Part shown: piece after piece, positions 1-8,122 of the stretch | Layout: every line of letters starts with the position of its first letter | How positions within the stretch are numbered: position 1 is the stretch's first letter | Source of the DNA: JANNXQ01 sp038238555 | GTDB lineage: Bacteria > Verrucomicrobiota > Verrucomicrobiia > Chthoniobacterales > Chthoniobacteraceae | DNA length: 35,268 nt | Reading direction: 5' to 3' | Assembly (NCBI GenBank): GCA_038238555.1 | Contig: JBBRXP010000045.1 | Coordinates: forward strand, 1-35,268 | Program-made: the position numbers and the translations under genes | The notes under the pieces: generated by a model | The model's database searches: none | What the model saw: the letters and a program-made list of their open reading frames with translations, nothing else | Told to the model about the DNA's origin: nothing

Positions 1-1696
1 GATACGGCACCGCGGTGAGATAGACGCGCGGGCCGGAGGGCCCCGCCACTCCATGGGCTTCCTCGAGCACGGGCCGGTTGGCCACCACGCGCCAGATGAG
101 CAGGCCCTCCGCGGGCAGGCTCGCGTCGAAGCCGGTCTTGCGCCGATTTTCCAGCAGGAAATATTCGCTGCCATCGCGCCGCGCGAGCACCTTCAGGCAC
201 TCGGTCTCCGAGCCCTCCACCGGAGCGAGGATGAGCTTCTGCCGCACGGTGGGATCGACGGTCACGGGCCGCAGCCAGCCGAGCTGTTCCTTGCACCACG
301 CGGAGAAATGCTGCGGGCGTCCGTCGCGCGATTGATGGGACATCGCGCACCACGAGCCGGCGCCTTCCGAACCGGGATTCTCGGGCCGCGCGTAAAGATC
401 GGGCAAGCCGAGGATGTGGCCCGACTCGTGGCACATGGTGCTGATGGTGCTCATCGCATCCCGCCCGCGCAGCTCGGGCACGATCACGTAAGGCCACGGT
501 TTCTTTTCGCGCGTGAAGCTGGCGCGATGCGGCCAGTAAAGACTGCCGCGATTGCTGGTCGGGAATTTCTCGCCCGCGTAGATGAAGCCGATGCCATCGA
601 AACCGGCGAGCGCGTCGCCGCCTTCGCGCGCGAGCAGCACGTCGAGAGCTTCGTTGAGAAACTCCGCCTTCATCGCGGCGCCCGTGCCCTGGCTGTATTC
701 GGCGCGTGTCTTTTTGACCTCCACCCAATCGAAGACCCGGCCCTCGACCCGCAGCCGCCCGCACGATTGCTCGAGGTAATAATCGTTCATGCTGCCGAAG
801 ACCGGCTGGCCGAGCGCGTTGGTGGCGCGGTAGCTCCCGGTGCTGAAAAAGGCGTCGTCCCAATCCTTCCCCGCGATCTTCCCGTGATGCTTCACGTCGG
901 GATATTCCACGCAGAGTACCGCCATGCGGTAGGTGTCTTTTTTCCAGGTGTTCAAGACGCGGCGCTCCTCGGCTGGGAGCGCCGAGCCAGCGTCGTCGGC
1001 CACGAGCTGGACGGCTTTTTCCAGCGCCTGCTGCCGGCGGCGAACACGGAGCCGCACGGTATCGCCCGGCCGTTTCTCGGCGAGCACGTCGGCCAGCGAA
1101 AGGCCCTCGCTCAGTTCGGCGTCATCGACTTTCTCGATCACGTCGCCCGGCCTCAGTCCCGCCGCGTCCGCGGGCTTTCCTTTTGTCACGGCGGAGATGG
1201 CGATGCCCGCGGAATCAGTGCCCTGGCTCATCCGCACGCCGATGACGCCGCGTTGATCAGCGATTTTCAGGGGCCGGCTCGTCGCGCCGAGCGTGGCGGA
1301 AAGCCGCAGCGTGAGCGCGCCGCGGCGGACCACGATCGCAATTTCTTCGCGAGGCGCTTTTGCTTGCAGCACGGCGCGCAGTTCATCCGCCGTCGTGGGA
1401 GTGGCGTCGGCGAGGCCCGCGATCGCATCGCCAGTGCGCAGGCCGGCGGCGGCGGCCGGCGATCCTTCGGCGACTTCATCGACCCGCAACGCGCCGTCTT
1501 CACCGAGCCCGACCGACACGCCGAGCCAGCCGGTCAATCCCTCGCCCGCCGGCTTGTCTGCTGGCATCGGCGCGACGATCGCTTCGCTCAAGGTGCGATA
1601 GCCTGGCGGCGTGTCGCCGGCGGATGCGCGCTCGATCGGGCCGGAAAATGTGGACAGGAGAAACAGCGCGCGAATGGCCGGGAGGGGGAACTTCAT
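1..1696 (-). CDS. Secreted M6-type metalloprotease with tandem PDZ domains (C-terminus beyond window)
   Basis: Read from ATG at 1696 towards base 1; 565 codons are visible and no stop is reached, so the C-terminus lies outside the window. Residues 1-26 look like a Sec signal peptide ending at ASA. Two PDZ-like repeats follow (about 54-132 and 148-235), each with the AAGLRxGD motif. From about 255 the protein resembles M6 (immune inhibitor A-like) peptidases: HESGHILGLPDLY at 423-435 gives the HExxHxxGxxD zinc site (H423, E424, H427, D433), and GSWCAMS at about 448 is a fitting Met-turn. It probably degrades proteins outside the cytoplasm; the PDZ domains may bind substrate C-termini. It is divergent from the NagB-like operon across 137 bp. 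Family is well supported by the motif; substrate is unknown. A long opposite-strand reading frame here is a GC-rich shadow. Confidence 0.88.
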   Translation of the reverse strand, partial: MKFPLPAIRALFLLSTFSGPIERASAGDTPPGYRTLSEAIVAPMPADKPAGEGLTGWLGVSVGLGEDGALRVDEVAEGSPAAAAGLRTGDAIAGLADATPTTADELRAVLQAKAPREEIAIVVRRGALTLRLSATLGATSRPLKIADQRGVIGVRMSQGTDSAGIAISAVTKGKPADAAGLRPGDVIEKVDDAELSEGLSLADVLAEKRPGDTVRLRVRRRQQALEKAVQLVADDAGSALPAEERRVLNTWKKDTYRMAVLCVEYPDVKHHGKIAGKDWDDAFFSTGSYRATNALGQPVFGSMNDYYLEQSCGRLRVEGRVFDWVEVKKTRAEYSQGTGAAMKAEFLNEALDVLLAREGGDALAGFDGIGFIYAGEKFPTSNRGSLYWPHRASFTREKKPWPYVIVPELRGRDAMSTISTMCHESGHILGLPDLYARPENPGSEGAGSWCAMSHQSRDGRPQHFSAWCKEQLGWLRPVTVDPTVRQKLILAPVEGSETECLKVLARRDGSEYFLLENRRKTGFDASLPAEGLLIWRVVANRPVLEEAHGVAGPSGPRVYLTAVPY

Positions 1697-1833
1697 AAGA
1701 CAAATCGGGCGATGAAACTCCGTCCCGCATCCACGGGTGCAAGGCCCCGGGCGATTCTTGCGACGGCACCGTCGAGCTCAAGACGATCAATGACCTCTGG
1801 CTTTCGATCCTTCGGCTCTGCTAACTGAAGGCC

Positions 1834-2772
1834 ATGCCTCAAAGAACCAGTTCCATCTCCCCAGATTGGTGGGATTACACTTGCCTCGAAAAAGACATCG
1901 TCGAGGAAGTCGCGCGCCTCACTCCGCGGGACATTGAGAAGCTCTCGCGGCCCGGGTTTCGCGTGGTTTTCTACGAGACGCTCGAAGACTTCTACCTCGC
2001 CGAGGCGCTCGAATACATCACGGCTTGGAAGCAGAGCACGGCGGACAATCCCGTCGGCATCTGCGGACCGATCGGGCCGACCGAACAGCTCCCGCTCGTC
2101 GCGCGGCTCGTCAATGAACTCGGGCTCGATGTGCGCAGCGGGCATTTCTGGGGGATGGATGAATGGTTCGATGTGGCGACGGGAAAAGAGGTGCCGGTCA
2201 CCCACCCGCTGAGTTTTGAAAGAGCGGATCGCGAGATGTGCATCGAGCGGATCGCGAAAAAGCAGCGGATGCCGGATGCGCATCTGCATTTCCCGAAAGC
2301 CGACACCACCGCGTATCGGGAGACGTGGGACGCGGGCGTGCGTTGCGCGGTGATGCAGGGCGGACAGGGCGACGTGAAGCACTGGGCCTTCAATGACCCG
2401 CCGGCGCGCACGGGCAAATACAAGACCGCGCCGCCTTCGCCGGCGGAGTATCGCAAGCTGGCCACGCGCGTCGTCGATCTGCATCCGCTCACCATCGCGC
2501 AGAACGCCCGGACCAGCGGCGGGGGAAACATTTCGATGGTGCCGACCAAGGCGATCACCGTCGGGCCCATCGAGACGTGGAAGGCGGAGAAGGTGTCGAT
2601 CTGGCAGGCTGGGACGCACGACAATCCTTTCGGCCAGCGCCTCACCGCTTACCTCATCTCGAAGCGGCTGCCGACTTCGTGTGTGCCGATGTCGATGCTG
2701 GCGGATCATCCCAGCGTCCAATTCAACTACTACCGTGGCGGGCTCGGCTCGTGCGCGGTGGAAATGCACTGA
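1834..2772 (+). CDS. NagB-like glucosamine-6-phosphate deaminase/isomerase family protein with altered catalytic loop
   Basis: A 312-residue protein of the NagB/6-phosphogluconolactonase fold, first gene of a three-gene operon. WGMDEWF (D109, E110) matches the NagB DE pair, and ITVGPIETW matches the later TxGxGT-like segment. The loop at 176-189 (GGQGDVKHWAFNDP) aligns with the NagB GGxGxDGHIAFNEP loop: the His is kept (H183), but the Asp equivalent to E. coli D141 is Val (V181) and the Glu equivalent to E148 is Asp (D188). It is about 45 residues longer than E. coli NagB, with an N-terminal extension. It may act on a different amino sugar or sugar phosphate, so deaminase activity should not be assumed. 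ATG 1834 follows GAAGG at 1827. The next gene starts 3 bp after its stop. Confidence 0.85.
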   Translation: MPQRTSSISPDWWDYTCLEKDIVEEVARLTPRDIEKLSRPGFRVVFYETLEDFYLAEALEYITAWKQSTADNPVGICGPIGPTEQLPLVARLVNELGLDVRSGHFWGMDEWFDVATGKEVPVTHPLSFERADREMCIERIAKKQRMPDAHLHFPKADTTAYRETWDAGVRCAVMQGGQGDVKHWAFNDPPARTGKYKTAPPSPAEYRKLATRVVDLHPLTIAQNARTSGGGNISMVPTKAITVGPIETWKAEKVSIWQAGTHDNPFGQRLTAYLISKRLPTSCVPMSMLADHPSVQFNYYRGGLGSCAVEMH

Positions 2773-2775
2773 GCC

Positions 2776-3678
2776 ATGACCTCCCGCCGCCACTTCGTTC
2801 ACACCTTCGCTCTCGCCTCCGCCGCCATTGCGCTGGGAGCGCCGGATTTCCGGCTGCGCTATCTGCTCAGCTCGGCGATGTATGGACTCGGAAAACTCGA
2901 GGATATCGTGCCCGAGGTGAAGAAGACCGGTGCCACGCACATCGACCTCTGGCCGAAGAAGCACGGCGATCAGCGCGAGCAGATGGACGCAATGGGGCAC
3001 GATGCCTTCGCCGCGTTGCTCGAAAAAAATGGCGTGAAACTGGGCTGTCTCACGCGTTACGATCTCGGCCCGTTCAAGCTCGCGGGGGAGATGAAGGTGG
3101 CGCAGCGATTTGGTTGCCGCACGATCATGACCGGCGCGCACGGTCCGAAGGATTTGAAGGGAGAAGATTTGAAAAAGGCGGTCGCGCAATTTGCCGAGGA
3201 GATGAAGCCGCACTGCGCCGAGGCCGAGAAGGCGGGCGTGACCATCGCGATCGAAAATCATGGCGGCGGATTGACGGAGTCCATGGACAGCATCCGATGG
3301 CTCGTCGATCTCGCGCCGTCGCCCGCGCTCGGGATCGCCTTTGCGCCGTATCATTTGCCGCAGGATGCGCCCGCGCTCGCCGCGCTGCTGCGCGATTGCG
3401 GGAAGCATCTCGCCGTCTTCATCGCCTGGCAGCACGGCAAAGGCTGCACCACGGTGATGCCCAAAGAGGACGAACTGCTGCAATTGCCCGGACGCGGCTC
3501 GCTCAATTTCGCGCCGCTGCTTGCCGCGCTGCGCGAGATCGACTTCCAGGGATTCACCAACGTCTTCATGCACCCCACGCCGCGCGGCATCCCGATCGTG
3601 GAAGGCGGCACTGCGGCCGTGACCGCGGAAATCAATCGTGCCCGTGCCTATCTCGACGCCACGCTCGCGAAAGCATGA
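2776..3678 (+). CDS. Exported sugar phosphate isomerase/epimerase-like TIM-barrel protein
   Basis: A 300-residue protein of the xylose isomerase-like / AP endonuclease 2 TIM-barrel family. The N-terminus (MTSRRHFVHTFALASAAIA) has twin arginines and a hydrophobic stretch, so Tat export is plausible although the motif is not perfect. Visible core features are IDLWPKKHG near residue 56, IAIENHGGG near 155 (the conserved metal-binding Glu of the family), and PHC/H-rich strands in between. The start ATG lies 3 bp after the stop of the NagB-like gene, so the two are almost surely cotranscribed and probably coupled. Likely role is isomerisation or epimerisation of a sugar derivative; the substrate cannot be read from sequence. 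A second family member lies at 30587-31663. Confidence 0.85.
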   Translation: MTSRRHFVHTFALASAAIALGAPDFRLRYLLSSAMYGLGKLEDIVPEVKKTGATHIDLWPKKHGDQREQMDAMGHDAFAALLEKNGVKLGCLTRYDLGPFKLAGEMKVAQRFGCRTIMTGAHGPKDLKGEDLKKAVAQFAEEMKPHCAEAEKAGVTIAIENHGGGLTESMDSIRWLVDLAPSPALGIAFAPYHLPQDAPALAALLRDCGKHLAVFIAWQHGKGCTTVMPKEDELLQLPGRGSLNFAPLLAALREIDFQGFTNVFMHPTPRGIPIVEGGTAAVTAEINRARAYLDATLAKA

Positions 3679-3690
3679 TACCAATTTGAA

Positions 3691-4245
3691 ATGAAAAAAG
3701 TCCTCATCATCGTCGGCGACGCCACCGAAACCGTGGACACGCTCTATCCCTACTACCGGCTGTTCGATGGCGGTTACCAAGCGGTGGTGGCCGCGCCGGA
3801 TAAGCGGCGCTACCAGTTGGTGATGCACGAGGTGCGCCCCGGCTGGACCTTCTCCTAGGAGTGGGAGGGCTACACCATCGAAGCCGACATCGCCTTCAAG
3901 GACATCCAGCCCGCGGAGTATGCGGGCATCTTCTTCAGCGGGGGGCGCGGGCCGGAGTACATCCGCGAAGACGAGGATTTGCTGCGAGTCACGCGCTATT
4001 TCTTCGAAAAAAATCTACCCATCGCGAGTGTATGCCATGGTGTCGAAATCCCCGCGCGCGCCGGCTGCGTAAAGGGGCGCCGGATGGCTACGGTGGCGAA
4101 GTGCAAATTCGATCTCGAGGTGTGCGGCGGCATCTACGTGAACGAGCCGTGCGTGGTGGATGGAAATCTCGTGAGCGGTCGCACCTTTCACGACAACGGG
4201 CACTACTTCGGCGCGTTTATGAAGCTGCTCGACGGGGCGGGGTAG
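3691..4245 (+). pseudogene. DJ-1/PfpI family protein, interrupted by in-frame TAG at 3856-3858
   Basis: Third gene of the operon, 12 bp after the isomerase-like gene. From ATG 3691 the frame encodes a DJ-1/ThiJ/PfpI domain: it begins MKKVLIIVGDATETVDTLYP, contains FFSGGRGPEY, carries the nucleophile elbow ASVCHGVEIPARAG (C115) and ends at 4245. After 55 codons there is an in-frame TAG (3856-3858), immediately followed in the same frame by EWEGYTIEADIAFKDI, which clearly continues the same domain. One base change (AAG or CAG to TAG) would explain it, with no frame change. The start-to-stop piece alone (55 residues) lacks the active site. It may be a recent nonsense mutation, a sequencing error, or a readthrough gene. 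Family members are often glyoxalases, deglycase-like proteins or amidases; no specific role can be given. Confidence 0.82.
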
Positions 4246-4249
4246 TGGC

Positions 4250-4465
4250 TTAAACTTCGACCGCGGGAAGACCGGAGACTCCGGTGAGGTGCAGGGCGCT
4301 GAGCATGATGGCTTGTTCGCCATCGGGCAGGAGCACCGTCACGTAATGGCCGATCACCGACGCGTTTTCCGGATGTTCGACGGACAAGACCTCTCCGCCG
4401 CGTGTGTGGATGACGAAAGGCTGAAAAGGAGTGTGTTGCAGGAACCGGCGAATTTCTTCGAGCAT
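4250..4465 (-). CDS. Small conserved-looking hypothetical protein (71 residues)
   Basis: ATG at 4465; an in-frame TTG at 4474 would add three residues. The product begins MLEEIRRFLQHTPFQPFVIH and continues with a GGEVLSVEHPENASVIG segment and LLPDGEQAIMLSALHLTGV near the end. The pattern (a short helix, then FQPFxIHTxxGxxxxVxHPE, then a LSALHL strand) resembles a class of small beta-rich proteins I recall from verrucomicrobial and planctomycetal genomes, but I cannot name the family or a function. It is convergent with the DJ-1 gene (4 bp apart) and lies 27 bp downstream of the PSD1 gene on the same strand, so it may be the last gene of that transcript. No signal peptide or membrane segment. 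Confidence 0.7.
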   Translation of the reverse strand: MLEEIRRFLQHTPFQPFVIHTRGGEVLSVEHPENASVIGHYVTVLLPDGEQAIMLSALHLTGVSGLPAVEV

Positions 4466-4492
4466 AGGAAGCAAGAGGTAAAGTCGATCTCT

Positions 4493-7339
4493 TCAATCCA
4501 CGAACACAAACTCGTTCGCAGCGAGCAGCACCTGCGCGTATTTCTCCCAGGCGCTGAGCGGTGCGGGGCGCGGGGGCGGGGGACCGGAGAAGCCGATGCT
4601 GCCATCGAAGACGCCCATCTCGCCGGTGAGAACGGGCGTCCATGCGAAGCCGTCGAAGGACGTGTCTCCGCGTGATTCGACGACGAAGTCGATAGTGTCC
4701 CCGATCTTCACCTCCACGCGCGCCAACTTCGCGGGCACGGTGGCGCCGGGCTCGACGGTGACTTGCAGCAACTCGCCGTCGCGACTCGAGACGATGCGCC
4801 CGAGCACGCCGTTGCCTTGTTTGGATTCGCGTGTGATCTCTCCGCCGATGGCCACGATGCCATCGCGGGGGGCAGTCCAGCGGCGGATGGCGGCGATGTC
4901 CGCCCCTGGGTGGCCGCCGTGCGCGTGCAAGCTCACGTAGCCGAGCTTGGGATCGGGCAACTTCGGGCCGCCCTGCCACACGCGATTCACGAAGGCCGGA
5001 AGCGGCTTGAACTCCACCTCGCGCGCCGCCGCGTCGAAACGCCCGGAGCCGTATTGCCACAAGGGCGGAGCGAAGGCGGCAGGCGGCAGCGCGAGCTGCA
5101 CGGTGAGGAAACCGAGGCCCGCCGCGACTTCGGCTGGCTCGGCGCGCCGCGCATAGATGCGTGCGTAAAGCGCTTGAATATCGGCTTCGCGCGGCTGCGA
5201 CTTGAAGGAAGTCGCCAACGCGCGCGCCTGCTCGATAACAAAGGCGCTGTTCAACATGAAGAGCGCTTGCTGCGGCACGGTGGTGATGTGGCGCTGCGGG
5301 CTGGTGGCATCGGGGCTCGCAAAATCGAAGGTGCGAAAAACGCCGGGAAGATTCTGACGATCGATGTAGCCATACACGGTGCGGCGTTTCGTGAAGGGTT
5401 GCGCGATGAGATCCACGGAGCGTCCGCCGCTGGTGAGATCGAGCTGGCCGGACGCGAAGAGCAGCGCGTCGCGCGTGGCTTCAAAGTCGAGCCGGCGGCG
5501 ATTGGCGTGAGAGAGCAGCCGATTCTCGGGATCGCCGGAGATCGAAGCTGGCGCTGCATCCGACGACTGCTGATACGTCGCGCTCAGCAGCATGAGGCGG
5601 TGCAATTTTTTAAGCGACCAGCCCAGCCCGCCCTCGGATTCCGGCGCGCTGAAACGCGCGGCCAGGTAGTCGAGCAACTCGGGATGCGTGGGCGGCTCGC
5701 CCTTCACTCCGAAATCCCCAGGCGTGCGCACCAGCCCCGCGCCGAAGTGCAGCGCCCACACGCGATTGACCATGACGCGCGACGTGAGCGGATTGGCGCG
5801 GCTCGCGATGGCCTGCGCCAGCTCGAGTCGGCCGCTGCCTTGCGTGAAGGGCTTGGGATCGCCGCCGCTTAGCACGGTGAGAAAACGCCGCGGCACCGGA
5901 TCACCAGGACGAGCCGCGTCGCCGCGGATGAAAACGCGCGGGTTTACGGGTTGCGGCGCGTCTTGCATCGCCATCGCGTGCGGCGGCGAGAGCGGGCCGG
6001 CGTTGAGTTCATCGACCTTCCTGATGGTAGCGCGCAGCTTGTCTCTGCCTGCGCGGTCCAGCGAACGCTCGATCCACGCACGCGGCACGGGCACGCAATG
6101 TCCGGTCGTGAGCGCCACGCGCCACGCATACAGGTCCGCGTGCTGCTGCAACTCCGCATCCACCTTGCCCTGCCGCTCGGCGAGCTGGCGCTGATAGTCG
6201 GCCTCCGTCTTCGCATCGCGCACCGCGGGCAGCGCGGGCAGCTCCTTCGGTTCGAGCGAGGAGGCAAAGACGCCGTAAAGCGCGTAGTAATCCTTCTGCG
6301 AGATGGGATCGAACTTGTGATCGTGGCAGCGCGCGCACACCACGGTGAGGCCCATCGTGCCGCGGCACACCACGTCGATGCGGTCGTCGATGATGTCGTT
6401 TGGATTGTTGAGAAAGCGCCGCCCCAGCGTGAGGAAGCCGAGCGCCGCGAGCGATGACGGGTCGTCCTTCGGCGCGACGCGATCGGCGGCGATCTGCCGG
6501 ATGAGGAATTGGTCGTAAGGCAGATCGTCGTTGAGCGCGCAGATGACCCAGTCGCGATACGTGTAGCTGTAGGCGTAGTGGCGATCCTCATTGCCGGCGA
6601 GGTAGCCGCGCGTGTCGGCGTAACGCGCCACATCGAGCCAGTAGCGGCCCCAACGTTCGCCGTAGCGCGGCGAAGCGAGCAGGCGCTCGACGACCTTCGC
6701 CCACGCTTCCGGCGCGGCGTCTTTTTCAAACGCTTCGATCTCCGCGAGCGTCGGCGGCAGGCCCGTGAGATCGAAAGTCACCCGGCGCAAAAGCATGCGG
6801 CGCGAAGCTGCGGGAGATGGCTTCAGGCCTTGATCGGCGAGCTTCGCGCGGATAAATGCGTCGATGGGATTCTGGCTCCCTGTCGCCGGCGCCGACGACT
6901 GGCGCACGGGCTGGTAGGACCAGTGCGTCTTCGCCGCTGCTTGCGCCGCAGTGAGCGTCGGGGCCTTCGAGTCTTCCGGCCACGTCAGCCCCATGCGCAC
7001 CCACTCGGCCAGCGCCGCGATCTGTGCGTCCGGCAGCTTGTCCGCTTTTTCCGGCATCTTGGTCTCTCCGGTGTGGCGGATGGACTTGATGAATTCGCTC
7101 TCCTCCGGTTTGCCCGGCACGACCACCGGACCGTTTTCGCTGCCCTTCAAAATGGCCTCGCGCGAATCGACTCGCAGCGCTGCCTTTTGCTTGTCCGCGC
7201 CGTGGCACTTGTAGCACTGCTCCACGAGCACGGGCCGGATGTTTTTTTCAAAAAACTCCGCTTCCTGCGGTGCGATGGCGCGCGCCGCGGGCAGCGCAAA
7301 GACCAGGGCGGCAAGCGTGATTGGAAGCGGATGGCGCAT
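4493..7339 (-). CDS. PSD1 / DUF1549-DUF1553 protein with planctomycete-type cytochrome c motif
   Basis: A 948-residue exported protein from ATG 7339; a TTG 27 bp upstream is in frame but would spoil the signal peptide (MRHPLPITLAALVFALPAARA). Residues 30-110 form the planctomycete cytochrome C-like domain with CYKCH (C42, C45, H46), able to bind heme c covalently. A DUF1549-like region follows (about 160-370: FDLTGLPPT, RYGERWGRYWLDVARYADT, then VVCARCHDHKFDPI, a second CxxCH), then a DUF1553-like region (about 480-740: LAQAIASRANPLTSRVMVNRVWALHFG). A beta-rich segment of about 150 residues is inserted before the typical C-terminal helix (WEKYAQVLLAANEFVFVD) and may bind carbohydrate. Such proteins are abundant in Planctomycetes and Verrucomicrobia and tied to polysaccharide use; the biochemistry is unknown. 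The usual DUF1501 partner is absent. A MarR gene precedes it by 65 bp. Confidence 0.93.
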   Translation of the reverse strand: MRHPLPITLAALVFALPAARAIAPQEAEFFEKNIRPVLVEQCYKCHGADKQKAALRVDSREAILKGSENGPVVVPGKPEESEFIKSIRHTGETKMPEKADKLPDAQIAALAEWVRMGLTWPEDSKAPTLTAAQAAAKTHWSYQPVRQSSAPATGSQNPIDAFIRAKLADQGLKPSPAASRRMLLRRVTFDLTGLPPTLAEIEAFEKDAAPEAWAKVVERLLASPRYGERWGRYWLDVARYADTRGYLAGNEDRHYAYSYTYRDWVICALNDDLPYDQFLIRQIAADRVAPKDDPSSLAALGFLTLGRRFLNNPNDIIDDRIDVVCRGTMGLTVVCARCHDHKFDPISQKDYYALYGVFASSLEPKELPALPAVRDAKTEADYQRQLAERQGKVDAELQQHADLYAWRVALTTGHCVPVPRAWIERSLDRAGRDKLRATIRKVDELNAGPLSPPHAMAMQDAPQPVNPRVFIRGDAARPGDPVPRRFLTVLSGGDPKPFTQGSGRLELAQAIASRANPLTSRVMVNRVWALHFGAGLVRTPGDFGVKGEPPTHPELLDYLAARFSAPESEGGLGWSLKKLHRLMLLSATYQQSSDAAPASISGDPENRLLSHANRRRLDFEATRDALLFASGQLDLTSGGRSVDLIAQPFTKRRTVYGYIDRQNLPGVFRTFDFASPDATSPQRHITTVPQQALFMLNSAFVIEQARALATSFKSQPREADIQALYARIYARRAEPAEVAAGLGFLTVQLALPPAAFAPPLWQYGSGRFDAAAREVEFKPLPAFVNRVWQGGPKLPDPKLGYVSLHAHGGHPGADIAAIRRWTAPRDGIVAIGGEITRESKQGNGVLGRIVSSRDGELLQVTVEPGATVPAKLARVEVKIGDTIDFVVESRGDTSFDGFAWTPVLTGEMGVFDGSIGFSGPPPPRPAPLSAWEKYAQVLLAANEFVFVD

Positions 7340-7404
7340 GAGTGCCAAAGCTAATCGCAACGGCAAAATCTCGTTAGTTCATTTTGCGCCGCGCTGCGCA
7401 CGCA

Positions 7405-7887
7405 TCACGGCTTCCTCGCGGGCCGCTCCGAGGCAGTGGTGCACGAATCGGCCACGGCCTCGAGTTCTTCGAGGAAACGCGCGCGGCGATTTACGGGCAG
7501 CGCGGTGAGCACTTGCTCCTGGAGTTCCATCGCAATCTTTCGCGCTTTCTCAAAGACCCGCCGGCCCGCGGCGCGCATGCGCACACGGTGCGCGCGCCGG
7601 TCGCGCTCGTGTGGTTCGCGTTGGAGCAGGCCGTTCTTTTCCATGCGCGAAAGCGTGGAGGTGATCGTGTTGGGATCGCTCGCCATGAGATCGGTGATGG
7701 TCCGCTGCGTGAGCCCGGCCGGGTCGCCTTCGCTGAGCCAGCGCAGGATGCTGAATTGATCCGGCGTGATCCGCAGATGCGCGATGCGCTGGCGGAACGC
7801 CTGGTTGAGCCCATACCACGCTCGCCGCAACAACACCGGCAACCGCTTGCGCGGCAAAGGCGGATCGGTGGAGGTGGAATCGGGCAT
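7405..7887 (-). CDS. MarR family transcriptional regulator
   Basis: A 160-residue winged-helix regulator from ATG 7887. The MarR core is clear: an N-terminal helix pair (RRAWYGLNQAFRQRIAHLRI), then PDQFSILRWLSEG, the recognition helix region LTQRTITDLMASDPNTITST, the wing LSRMEKNGLLQREPHERDRR with the conserved DRRAHRV signature, and a C-terminal dimerisation helix. It is upstream of and on the same strand as the PSD1 gene (65 bp gap) and divergent from the PQQ-propeller gene, with a large palindromic repeat in the 235-bp space between. It may control one or both neighbours. A short ATAC-n6-GTAT dyad at 8062-8075, just upstream of the candidate -35 box of the propeller gene, could be an operator, but that is a weak match. 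Ligand unknown. Confidence 0.93.
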   Translation of the reverse strand: MPDSTSTDPPLPRKRLPVLLRRAWYGLNQAFRQRIAHLRITPDQFSILRWLSEGDPAGLTQRTITDLMASDPNTITSTLSRMEKNGLLQREPHERDRRAHRVRMRAAGRRVFEKARKIAMELQEQVLTALPVNRRARFLEELEAVADSCTTASERPARKP

Positions 7888-7941
7888 CGTGGAGACAGAA
7901 AGCCGGGAGCGATCCGCCGCGCAAGAGGGGAATGCCTGCTC

Positions 7942-8055
7942 GTAGCTGCGGCGTCCCCGTCACAGGAAGTTCCGGCGGCGTCCTCGCCGCCAGTCTTTCT
8001 GCCTGCGCGGCGAGGACGCCGCGGGCACTGCCTGCGACGGGGACGTCGCAGCTTC
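7942..8055. repeat. Nested palindromic repeat between divergent marR and PQQ-propeller genes
   Basis: An outer inverted repeat pairs 7942-7961 (GTAGCTGCGGCGTCCCCGTC) with 8036-8054 (GACGGGGACGTCGCAGCTT-), nearly perfect. An inner pair joins GGCGGCGTCCTCGCCGCC (7974-7991) with GCGGCGAGGACGCCGC (8007-8022). The transcript could fold into a long cruciform-like stem. It shares style, but not exact sequence, with the other GC-rich palindromes of this window. No coding potential is evident. Confidence 0.8.
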
Positions 8056-8078
8056 GAACTAATACGTGTAAGTATCTT

Positions 8079-8107
8079 TTGACATCCCCTTGCGCCTTTC
8101 CTATTTA
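8079..8107 (+). promoter_or_regulatory. Candidate sigma-70 promoter for the PQQ-propeller gene
   Basis: A perfect -35 TTGACA (8079-8084) is followed after 17 bp by TATTTA (8102-8107), a partial -10 match. The ATG at 8123 lies only 15 bp downstream of the -10, so the leader would be very short. The -10 match is only 3 of 6, so this is a candidate, not a certainty. Confidence 0.45.
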
Positions 8108-8122
8108 CGCCTCTCCTCGCCC

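Noticed and set aside
53..1828. Long plus-strand reading frame of 591 codons
   Set aside because: It is the antisense of the M6-type protease, whose signal peptide, PDZ repeats and zinc motif are on the minus strand. Such long shadows are common in GC-rich DNA.
3856..3858. General recoding of TAG to a sense codon
   Set aside because: Several genes in this window end at TAG (e.g. 4243-4245, 28771-28773 and 11679-11681) where nothing family-like continues, so a changed code is unlikely.
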